9,991 nucleotides of DNA from Alphaproteobacteria bacterium (GTDB lineage: Bacteria; Pseudomonadota; Alphaproteobacteria; Micropepsales; Micropepsaceae), in NCBI GenBank assembly GCA_028869355.1, contig JAGWSK010000442.1, positions 1 to 9,991 on the forward strand, in the 5' to 3' direction. Both the position numbers and the translations under genes were made by a program. The notes under the pieces are model-generated. The model had not been told where the DNA came from. It made no database searches and saw nothing but the letters and a program-made list of their open reading frames with translations. Shown piece by piece: positions 1 through 5,272 of this stretch. Numbering within the stretch: the first letter of the stretch is position 1; the number at the start of each line of letters is the position of its first letter.

Positions 1-543
1 GCGGCCTCGGGCATCGGCGCCGCCTCGTATAACGACACGCGCATCCTCGCCGATGCGCTGCATCTGAACGTGCAGATCGTCAACGGCTTCACCGGCAATG
101 AGGCCGAGATGAGCATGCTGCGCGGCGAAGTGGCGGCGCAGGTGGGCACGGTGGATTCGCTGAAGGAATTCGTCGTCGAGGGCCGTGGATTCTGGGCGCT
201 GGCCATGTCGGGCGATGCGCACGCGCTCCCGGGCGTGCCGCGCCTGGCCGATTATGTGAAAGACGACAAGGGCAAGAAGTTGCTGGCGCTGCTGCAGGCG
301 CTGTCGGAGATGGGCCGGCTGACCGCGGGGCCGCCGGGAATTCCGGCCAATGTGCTCGCGGTCGAGCGTGGCGCGATGACGGCGGTGATGAACGATCCGG
401 CATTCCTGGCGGATGCGAAAAAGCTTGGGCTGCCGATCGATTATGCGCCGGGCGAAGTGGTGGAAGCGAAGATGAAGTCCGCGCTCAATCAGCCGGAAGA
501 AACGGTAGCGGCGCTGAAGAAAGCGGCCGGCGGCGGCGGATAA
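1..543 (+). CDS. Tripartite tricarboxylate transporter (TctC/Bug-type) substrate-binding protein, C-terminal part
   Basis: The reading frame is open from base 1, so the true start lies outside the window and only the last 180 residues are seen. The visible part looks like the second lobe of a periplasmic TctC/Bug solute-binding protein. It has the family's order of a segment around LRGEVAAQVGTVDSL, then a strand like ALAMSG followed by PGVPRLADY, then a GPPGIPANVLAVERGA helix, a DPAFLADAKKLGLPIDY stretch and a C-terminal amphipathic helix. Such proteins bind carboxylated organic compounds in the periplasm and deliver them to TctAB membrane proteins, although many are orphans. The tail ends in a short glycine run (KKAAGGGG). 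The N-terminal signal peptide and the ligand loop cannot be examined. The ligand is unknown, and the aromatic oxygenase genes 4 kb away do not establish one. Confidence 0.8.
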   Translation, partial: AASGIGAASYNDTRILADALHLNVQIVNGFTGNEAEMSMLRGEVAAQVGTVDSLKEFVVEGRGFWALAMSGDAHALPGVPRLADYVKDDKGKKLLALLQALSEMGRLTAGPPGIPANVLAVERGAMTAVMNDPAFLADAKKLGLPIDYAPGEVVEAKMKSALNQPEETVAALKKAAGGGG

Positions 544-576
544 AGTCGGTTTAACGTTTCGCTTGATCTCGTCACA

Positions 577-625
577 CCACCGCCGGAGCTATGATAGCGG
601 TGGCTTGCCGGAGCGTTCGGGAACG
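577..625. terminator. Two hairpins between convergent genes, possible terminator
   Basis: The gap 544-652 separates the plus-strand binding-protein gene from the minus-strand HEPN gene. It contains a perfect 7-bp inverted repeat, CCACCGC (577-583) and GCGGTGG (597-603), with a 13-base loop. A second small one follows, CGTTC (614-618) and GAACG (621-625), closed by GG. Neither is followed by a clear T-run, so rho-independent termination is only a possibility based on the convergent position. Confidence 0.25.
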
Positions 626-652
626 TTGACCTCTTTGCGTTTCATCGCTGAC

Positions 653-1192
653 CTAGAATGTCAATTTTGATTGAAGGCCGCGACTCGCTGCCGGGAAGGG
701 CTTTTTATAGATTGCCTGATATAAAGACTCGATTGCATCGATAATAGCTGCCAGCGCGCTTTTGGTGGCCTGTTCTGTTGCGGCCGGGATTCCCTTTGGG
801 TGGGTAAGGGTGTTACGCAAGTTTATGGCGCTCCCCAAAGCGCTCCACCAATTAGCCTGCTTATACGTTGCGTTGCCTGAAAAATGGCGGTGTAGGAACG
901 CGATTCGATCCTCTAAACGTGACATCTTTAAGCCGCTTAGCTTGAATGCCCCGCTTTCCAGCCTTGCTTCTTGTTCGAGCAAAAATCCCTTCTCATGAAT
1001 CGAAAATTCTGGCCGCTTTGAAAACTCATCGCATATCGCGTTGACGTGGGCTTCCAGCGCAGAAAAGCTGAGCATAAGCGCTGCATGTAAATGGGCATCT
1101 CGACGGATGTTATCGCCCGATACAATAGCGATTTCCAAAAAACGCTTAGCTTCTTCCAAAAGCTGAGACGCAAAGGCGTCAATATCAGCCAC
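653..1192 (-). CDS. Small HEPN-like protein with R-x4-H motif, partner of the DGQHR protein
   Basis: The product has 179 residues, is predominantly helical, and has no signal peptide or membrane segment. Residues 126-131 read RNTLTH, an R-x4-H arrangement typical of the catalytic motif of HEPN-domain RNases. It sits in a helix context (LGSAINLRNTLTHPKG) that resembles HEPN families. An upstream helix, LSFSALEAHVNAICDEF (41-57), carries the acidic residue often conserved in the first long HEPN helix. Known HEPN proteins act as toxins, abortive-infection effectors or RNA-processing enzymes. Activity here is inferred from the motif only. The GTG start at 1192 overlaps the end of the upstream DGQHR gene by 8 bases and has AAGGCGG (1196-1202) three bases before it, so translation is probably coupled. 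Local G+C is low: 29 of 60 bases at 661-720, against 37 of 60 at 7441-7500. A non-enzymatic helical protein is the alternative. Confidence 0.72.
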   Translation of the reverse strand: MADIDAFASQLLEEAKRFLEIAIVSGDNIRRDAHLHAALMLSFSALEAHVNAICDEFSKRPEFSIHEKGFLLEQEARLESGAFKLSGLKMSRLEDRIAFLHRHFSGNATYKQANWWSALGSAINLRNTLTHPKGIPAATEQATKSALAAIIDAIESLYQAIYKKPFPAASRGLQSKLTF

Positions 1193-2423
1193 TTGCCGCC
1201 TTCGCTTTTAGCTTTCCTACTTCAAGGGCTGCAACCTTGGCATGAAATTGGGCTATCGCAACATCGATATTCGATTTCGATATGCCTTCGCCATTCTCTG
1301 ATTGCAGGAAAAACAGCTCAGCAAACCGCCCACGTTCCTTCGGGTCGGTGCGATAACCGAGGCCACGATATTGTTCCGGGTCGCTTTTATGCCTTCCTTT
1401 CACCAAGGCCGCGACGTTTAGGGGATCGTGTCCCGTCGCCGACGCGAGCGCGAAGTGACGCTTAAGACGGACTTCATTATTCCGAAGCATTCCTGCGATG
1501 TAGGCCCAGGCAGCCAATATCGCGGGATTAGTTGCTTTCTCCGGATAATCCGGCGGCGCTTTTTTCTGGCCCTTCGCGAAAGCGGCGCGCTGTGCCTTAA
1601 GCAGCGATGCAAACTGCTTGCCGGCGCGTATCAATCCGGCGTCTTTCCAAATATCGGGCTTTGACGCTCTGAGCGCTTCCCATTCCGTATCGCGGACACC
1701 GGTAGCACAAAGCTCCGGCGTGGTTTCCATAGTTTCAAATTTTTTTGGATCAATCTTCGCGCCTTCGAAATAATTCAAGACAAACGTCCGCGCCAATTGC
1801 ACCGAAATGGGGCCGCCCCGTGAGCGCCTATCGGCGAAATCTGTTCCCGCATCAAGAAGGCCGACCGACTGAAACCAGTCGCGCAGTTCCGGTCCCATGA
1901 CCGTTTCGTGCATGCGGTCAAAGAGGTCACCAGAAATGGCGATGTTGGTATTGGAAATCAGCTGTACGTCTAGCCGCTGTTCCATGTTCAAATCGAAGTA
2001 GACCTTCACTCCGTGGTATTCATCGACACCGGCATTGAGGGCAACGCGGATCGCTTCGAAGCGATGCTGCCCGCCAATGATTTTTAGCGGATGCGCAACG
2101 TCAAATTCCGTTGTGAATTCAGCCACAATATTGCTAAAGCTGCGCCGCAGTTTCGCATCTTCGATCATTCGAGCGTAAGCGGGGGCATTTTCGACGATTT
2201 CCCGATTCGCGCGATATTCGGCTTGTTCTTCGGGGTCGAGTGGAACGTCCGTCGTGCCCAGAGCAATTAGCTTGCTCGCTTTGACATGACATTCGGCATA
2301 GCGCGCGCCGGTCCGATGATCGGTGAGGGGCAAAATGCTCTGTTCCAGTGGATCGAAATCCGCCAAGAATTTCAAGAAATTTGCGCTCTGATTTTCCACT
2401 GCCGAATCGGCCTTCGATGACAT
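1185..2423 (-). CDS. DGQHR-motif protein (DndB/ParB-like superfamily)
   Basis: The product has 412 residues and is cytoplasmic. Residues 115-125 read IIGGQHRFEAI, the GGQHR variant of the DGQHR signature shared by DndB-like proteins and related to the ParB/Srx fold. About 35 residues on comes LISNTNIAISGDLFDRM (155-171), matching the Asn-rich segment that follows the signature in this group. The C-terminal half (about 200-412) is helical, with a basic stretch around 312-360, and has no domain I can name. DndB is a regulator in phosphorothioate DNA modification, but no other dnd gene is present here. I chose the ATG at 2423 because GAGGAA (2430-2435) lies six bases upstream. A GTG at 2444 is also in frame but would place that ribosome site inside the gene. 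The gene is first in a two-gene unit with the HEPN gene and overlaps it by 8 bases. A poor promoter candidate has TTGACT (2472-2477) with no good -10 box. Confidence 0.8.
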   Translation of the reverse strand: MSSKADSAVENQSANFLKFLADFDPLEQSILPLTDHRTGARYAECHVKASKLIALGTTDVPLDPEEQAEYRANREIVENAPAYARMIEDAKLRRSFSNIVAEFTTEFDVAHPLKIIGGQHRFEAIRVALNAGVDEYHGVKVYFDLNMEQRLDVQLISNTNIAISGDLFDRMHETVMGPELRDWFQSVGLLDAGTDFADRRSRGGPISVQLARTFVLNYFEGAKIDPKKFETMETTPELCATGVRDTEWEALRASKPDIWKDAGLIRAGKQFASLLKAQRAAFAKGQKKAPPDYPEKATNPAILAAWAYIAGMLRNNEVRLKRHFALASATGHDPLNVAALVKGRHKSDPEQYRGLGYRTDPKERGRFAELFFLQSENGEGISKSNIDVAIAQFHAKVAALEVGKLKAKAASG

Positions 2424-2429
2424 ACGTAA

Positions 2430-2435
2430 TTCCTC
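2430..2435 (-). promoter_or_regulatory. Ribosome binding site deciding the DGQHR gene start
   Basis: On the minus strand this reads GAGGAA, six bases before the ATG at 2423. It favours that ATG over the in-frame GTG at 2444. Confidence 0.6.
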
Positions 2436-2542
2436 GCGAGGCACCTACTCTGTCGGGGCACTGGTTCGCAGAGTCAATCGGGCACGAAGTCAGAGGGCTG
2501 GCCTGACTGCAACTTCATTACCGGCCGCTTTTAGTGCATAAT

Positions 2543-2560
2543 TCCCCTCAAGGGGAGGGT
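2543..2560. repeat. Intergenic hairpin repeat, copy A (right half only)
   Basis: TCCCCT (2543-2548) and AGGGGA (2551-2556) form a tight hairpin. The 16 bases CCCTCAAGGGGAGGGT at 2545-2560 recur exactly at 3102-3117. This copy lacks an evident left hairpin. It lies 5-9 bases beyond the FKBP stop codon and could help end FKBP transcription. It is in the gap 2424-2564, whose remainder is the DGQHR leader with no clear promoter. Confidence 0.6.
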
Positions 2561-2564
2561 TGAA

Positions 2565-3032
2565 TCAGGGGGCTGCTTTGACCGCGATGAGTTGCATGTC
2601 GAAAATCAGCGTCTGGTTGGACGGGACAGTGCCCGTTCCTTGTGCGCCATAACCGAGCGACGCCGGTATCACCAATTCCCACTCGTCGCCTTCTTTCATC
2701 AGTGACAGCGCTTCCTGCCATCCCGCGATCAGTTTTGCCACCGGCAGATCATGCGTTTGGCCGGGCTTGGTCTGATCGAAGACATAACCGTCAACGAGAG
2801 CGCCCTTATACGCGACGGTAACCGTGTCGTTCGGGCCGGGTGTTTTGCCGGTGCCCGTTTTGACGACGCGATATTGCAGTCCGCTCGGCCGCACCACGGT
2901 GCCGGCCTTTTTTGCATTGGCGTCGAGATATTCCTGGTTTGCCTGCGGACTGATGTCACCGGCAAAGGCGGGAATGGAGAAAGAGAGAAGAAGAATGGCG
3001 GCGATCGGAGAAATCCGTGTACGGTATATCAT
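2565..3032 (-). CDS. Periplasmic FKBP-type peptidyl-prolyl cis-trans isomerase
   Basis: The product has 155 residues. It starts with a classical signal peptide: basic IYRTR, a hydrophobic core at about 9-20, and cleavage likely after AFA at residue 24. It therefore acts in the periplasm, or on the outside if lipid- or wall-associated. A short linker resembling that of Mip/FkpA proteins (NQEYLDANAKKAG...SGLQY, 32-54) leads into one FKBP domain (about 50-152). Residues matching the FKBP active-site set are Tyr75, Phe85, Asp86, Trp105, Tyr128 and Phe144, so activity is expected. The Mip/FkpA N-terminal dimerisation helices are missing, giving a minimal single-domain form. The ATG at 3032 was chosen because the signal peptide begins there. 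An in-frame extension to 3086 would add 18 polar residues before it. The role is folding of exported proteins by proline isomerisation. The neighbouring DUF72 and Gly-rich genes do not point to a specific client. Confidence 0.9.
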   Translation of the reverse strand: MIYRTRISPIAAILLLSFSIPAFAGDISPQANQEYLDANAKKAGTVVRPSGLQYRVVKTGTGKTPGPNDTVTVAYKGALVDGYVFDQTKPGQTHDLPVAKLIAGWQEALSLMKEGDEWELVIPASLGYGAQGTGTVPSNQTLIFDMQLIAVKAAP

Positions 3033-3047
3033 TGAAGTCACCCGGCA

Positions 3048-3117
3048 GCGCTCGCCGCGCTCGCAATCCCCTCCCCGATTTTGCAAAGCAAAATCGACCC
3101 TCCCTCAAGGGGAGGGT
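3048..3117. repeat. Bipartite intergenic hairpin repeat, copy B
   Basis: A left part rich in CGCTCGC words leads into a perfect 9-bp stem, CGATTTTGC (3076-3084) and GCAAAATCG (3088-3096), with loop AAA. The next hairpin follows at once: ACCCTCCC (3097-3104) and GGGAGGGT (3110-3117), with loop TCAAG. Bases 3048-3084 match 4700-4736 at 31 of 37 positions, and 3102-3117 match copy A exactly. It lies between the DUF72 stop and the FKBP start, ending 16 bases before that start, so it may form part of the FKBP leader. Confidence 0.8.
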
Positions 3118-3118
3118 A

Positions 3119-3135
3119 AAGTGCCTGTAGCACTT
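3119..3135. terminator. Hairpin just after the DUF72 gene
   Basis: AAGTGC (3119-3124) and GCACTT (3130-3135) form a perfect 6-bp stem with loop CTGTA. It starts 12 bases past the DUF72 stop on the minus strand and sits directly beside repeat copy B, making three hairpins in tandem. There is no T-run, so termination is only inferred. Confidence 0.3.
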
Positions 3136-3147
3136 CGCGCATGGTTT

Positions 3148-3888
3148 TCACAGCCGGGAGAGGAGGGATTGGGCGGCGGCGGGGGCGCGCAGCTTTGCGC
3201 CGGCAATGAAATAGATGAAGACGTCGCCGCGACTGGTCCATGTTGCGGCGCGCTGTGCCCAATCGCCCAGTGCGGCTTCGGAATAGCCAGTTGCAACCTG
3301 CTCTTCGTTCCGCATCAGGCGGGCATAAGTGAAATCGGCGATGGGTTGATCGATGCGCGGATATTCCGCTGAATCGGCGAAGACGATGGCGCAGCCGTAG
3401 CGGCGGGCAAGATCGTAGAACTCTTCGCACTGAAAACTCGCATTGCGGGGTTCGAGTGCGTGGCGCAATGGCAAGCGTCCGGCTTTTGCCGGAAGCAGCT
3501 TCAGAAAAGCTTCGAAATCCTGCGCGTCGAATTTCTTCGTCGCCGCAAACTGCCAGTTGATTGGCCCGAGTTTGTCGCGCAGCTCAACAATGCCCTGGCC
3601 GACGAAGCGCTCAATGGCTTCACCGGCATCGCCGAGCTCTTTGCGATTCGTGCAGTAGCGCGACCCCTTGAGCGAAAATACGAAGCCATCCGGCGTCTCG
3701 TCGCGCCAGCGGGCGAAATTTTCCGGTTTGAAAGCCGAATAGAATGTACCGTTGATCTCGACGGAGTTGAGGGCGCGGCTCAAAAACTCGAGTTCGCGTT
3801 TTTGCGGCAGTCCCGGTGGATAAAACACGCCGCGCCACGGCGGATAATTCCAGCCGCCGGTACCGACGTGGATCGCTCCTTTGCTCAA
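3148..3888 (-). CDS. DUF72 family protein (YecE-like TIM barrel)
   Basis: The product has 246 residues, the usual size for DUF72. Family landmarks appear in order: HVGTGGWNY (7-15), the strand SVEINGTFY (42-50), FSLKGSRY (71-78), NWQFAATKKF (111-120), ALEPRNASF (144-152), VFADS (169-173), FTYARL (186-191) and the C-terminal YFIAGAKLRAPAAAQSL (226-242). The family folds as a TIM barrel. Its reaction has not been settled to my knowledge, so none is assigned. It is cytoplasmic, with no signal peptide. The only reasonable start is TTG at 3888, since the TAA ending the upstream Gly-rich gene is in frame just before it and no ATG or GTG precedes the conserved N-terminus. The nine-base gap and the weak ribosome site suggest translation coupled to the upstream gene. 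Confidence 0.9.
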   Translation of the reverse strand: MSKGAIHVGTGGWNYPPWRGVFYPPGLPQKRELEFLSRALNSVEINGTFYSAFKPENFARWRDETPDGFVFSLKGSRYCTNRKELGDAGEAIERFVGQGIVELRDKLGPINWQFAATKKFDAQDFEAFLKLLPAKAGRLPLRHALEPRNASFQCEEFYDLARRYGCAIVFADSAEYPRIDQPIADFTYARLMRNEEQVATGYSEAALGDWAQRAATWTSRGDVFIYFIAGAKLRAPAAAQSLLSRL

Positions 3889-3897
3889 ATCCGCGAG

Positions 3898-4560
3898 TTA
3901 CTGTGGTGTGGGAGGTGGTAACACGGAGGCGGGCACAGCCTGCCAATTGGTGTTGCAGTCGCGAACATAGGGGTAATAGCCCATCGGGTCCTGGCAATAA
4001 TACCAGACCTGCGGGCCAGCGGCGCCCGCAGTTCCGTCCGGCGGCGGCAGATAATCCGTCTGCGGCGGAAGTCCATAACCGGCCGGAGGTGGCAGATAGG
4101 TCTGCGGAAAACCGTAAATCTCGTTGACATAGGGTCCGGAGGTGTCGGGGAAGAAATAGGGATATTCAAAGCCGTCGTAATAAGGCAGACCGAGAAGATC
4201 AGGCAGCGGAACGAAAAACGGTACACCGGCAGCAAAGCCGCCGCGGAATCGGCGCTCGCCGAACCTTCCGAAACGCCCCTCGCGTCCAGCGAACCCTCCC
4301 GCGCCTGCTCCGAAGCGTCCCTGGAATCCGCGTCCTGCCAATCCGGCGCCGGGGAATCCCGGCCGCGCAAAACCACCGCGCAATCCGCCCGGCGCAACGC
4401 CCCGTATGCCTGGTGCACCGCCGCGCATACCCGATGCTGCACCACGAGCGCCGCCAACGCGGGCACCGGATTGGAGACTGCCCGACGCCGCGAGAGTTTG
4501 CGATTGCGTGACAAGGCCGCATCCGAACATCGCCACAAGGCAGAGAGCCCATCGTCTCAT
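3898..4560 (-). CDS. Secreted Gly/Arg-rich protein with conserved aromatic two-cysteine tail
   Basis: The product has 220 residues. A signal peptide spans about 1-25 (RR at 2-3, hydrophobic core 4-18, cleavage near LAA-S). Residues 27-110 are low complexity, dominated by Gly, Arg, Ala and Phe in patterns such as RGGF and GRFG. Residues 112-175 are rich in Pro, Tyr and Phe. The C-terminus carries VWYYCQDP then GYYPYVRDC, with Cys189 and Cys202, and ends in WQAVPA. I recall this kind of tail from many short exported proteobacterial proteins of unknown role. The two cysteines could form a disulfide in the periplasm or on the surface. A structural or envelope-associated role is inference. An almost equally long open frame overlaps it, but only this frame has a signal peptide and a recognisable C-terminal motif. 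No strong ribosome site precedes the ATG; a GGAG lies 13 bases upstream. Confidence 0.8.
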   Translation of the reverse strand: MRRWALCLVAMFGCGLVTQSQTLAASGSLQSGARVGGARGAASGMRGGAPGIRGVAPGGLRGGFARPGFPGAGLAGRGFQGRFGAGAGGFAGREGRFGRFGERRFRGGFAAGVPFFVPLPDLLGLPYYDGFEYPYFFPDTSGPYVNEIYGFPQTYLPPPAGYGLPPQTDYLPPPDGTAGAAGPQVWYYCQDPMGYYPYVRDCNTNWQAVPASVLPPPTPQ

Positions 4561-4668
4561 TGCGCCAGCCGCGCTCCGGACATTTGCGGACTCATCATAC
4601 TACTGCTTTGGTATAATGGACAAATTTTCAGAAATCGGGCGGAAACGCATCCCTCACCCGGCCACGAT

Positions 4669-4697
4669 GCGCTTACGTCGTAAGCGCGGGCGCGCCC
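4669..4697. repeat. Two adjacent perfect palindromes
   Basis: GCGCTTAC (4669-4676) and GTAAGCGC (4680-4687) form a perfect 8-bp stem with loop GTC. The palindrome GGGCGCGCCC follows directly (4688-4697). Both are just left of repeat copy C and after a CCCTCACCCGGC word (4651-4662) that I recall from alphaproteobacterial intergenic repeats. They lie in the 226-base gap 4561-4786, whose left part is the leader of the Gly-rich gene. Confidence 0.6.
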
Positions 4698-4699
4698 TT

Positions 4700-4783
4700 G
4701 CGCTCGCTCCGCTCGCTATCCCCGCCCCGATCCTGCTTCGCTCTGCCGAGCTACGCAGGATCGAGCCGCCCCAGGGGGCGGGT
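4700..4783. repeat. Bipartite intergenic hairpin repeat, copy C
   Basis: The left part matches copy B (31 of 37 bases, 4700-4736). The first stem is CGATCCTGC (4728-4736) with GCAGGATCG (4755-4763) around an 18-base loop. The second is CCGCCCC (4766-4772) with GGGGCGG (4775-4781). Relative to copy B, two adjacent pairs in the first stem change from T-A to C-G on both arms, so pairing is kept. It ends four bases from the stop codon of the dioxygenase beta gene and could act as its terminator. Confidence 0.8.
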
Positions 4784-4786
4784 TGA

Positions 4787-5272
4787 TCAGAGGATGAAGC
4801 TGAGGGAGCCGAGCGAACCGAGCTCCTGGGCATCGATGAACACGCGGCGCTCGCGAATTTTCAGGCCGGAGTCCCCGCGCTTCAGGATGTAGCGATAGGC
4901 GCCGGTATATTCGCGGATACGTTCGTAACGCCGGTAGCGGTGGCAAATGAAATTGGCGGCGGCCGTGATCAGATCGCCTTCCACGGCGAGGATGCGCACA
5001 TTTCCGATCAGACGCCGGGTGCGCGAATGGGGATATTCCGCGTGACAGTCCGGGCTCATCAGCCGCTTCACGCGTTCGCGGATGCGGACAATGTCATCGG
5101 CGAGGATGAACAGCGTGTTGTGATGATCGCCTTCCGGATGATCGTTCGGCGGCACGTAGTAGGCGGCATCTTCCGTCAGCAGAGCGAGCCATTCGTCGAG
5201 ACGCCATTCGTCGAGCAGCGCCGCTTCGCGGTAGAGCAGATCTTCGACTTCGGCGCGTGTCACTTCCGGCAT
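4787..5272 (-). CDS. Aromatic-ring-hydroxylating dioxygenase, beta (small) subunit
   Basis: The product has 161 residues, the normal size for this subunit. The N-terminal helix LLYREAALLDEWRLDEWLALLTEDAAYYVP (12-41, signature split over two helices and a strand) is typical of the ring-hydroxylating beta family with its NTF2/SnoaL-like cone fold. It continues with an ADDIVRIRERVKRL helix, a strand around SRTRRLIGNVRI, and a C-terminal KIRERRVFID strand. The subunit carries no metal and supports the alpha subunits in a hexamer, sometimes affecting substrate choice. Its ATG follows the alpha-subunit stop with no base between (TGA-ATG), so translation is almost certainly coupled and the order is alpha then beta. 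No clear ribosome site of its own is seen. By size and pairing it would fit benzoate, anthranilate or salicylate-5-hydroxylase type oxygenases; the sequence alone does not decide. Confidence 0.92.
   Translation of the reverse strand: MPEVTRAEVEDLLYREAALLDEWRLDEWLALLTEDAAYYVPPNDHPEGDHHNTLFILADDIVRIRERVKRLMSPDCHAEYPHSRTRRLIGNVRILAVEGDLITAAANFICHRYRRYERIREYTGAYRYILKRGDSGLKIRERRVFIDAQELGSLGSLSFIL

Noticed and set aside
653..2423. Assignment of the two-gene unit as a Dnd phosphorothioation locus
   Set aside because: Only a DGQHR-type protein is present; no DndA, C, D or E homolog is in the window, so the Dnd name would be unjustified.
2449..2477. Sigma-70 promoter for the DGQHR gene (TTGACT with 17-base spacing)
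   Set aside because: The -10 hexamer at that spacing is GACAGA, only two matches to consensus, so it is not listed as a feature.
3885..4538. A 217-codon minus-strand frame overlapping the Gly-rich gene
   Set aside because: It lacks a signal peptide and the conserved tail, is very Arg-rich and is best explained as a shifted reading of the Gly-rich gene.
4612..4617. TATAAT on the plus strand as a -10 box
   Set aside because: There is no -35 element at proper distance and no plus-strand gene downstream; the flanking genes run on the minus strand.
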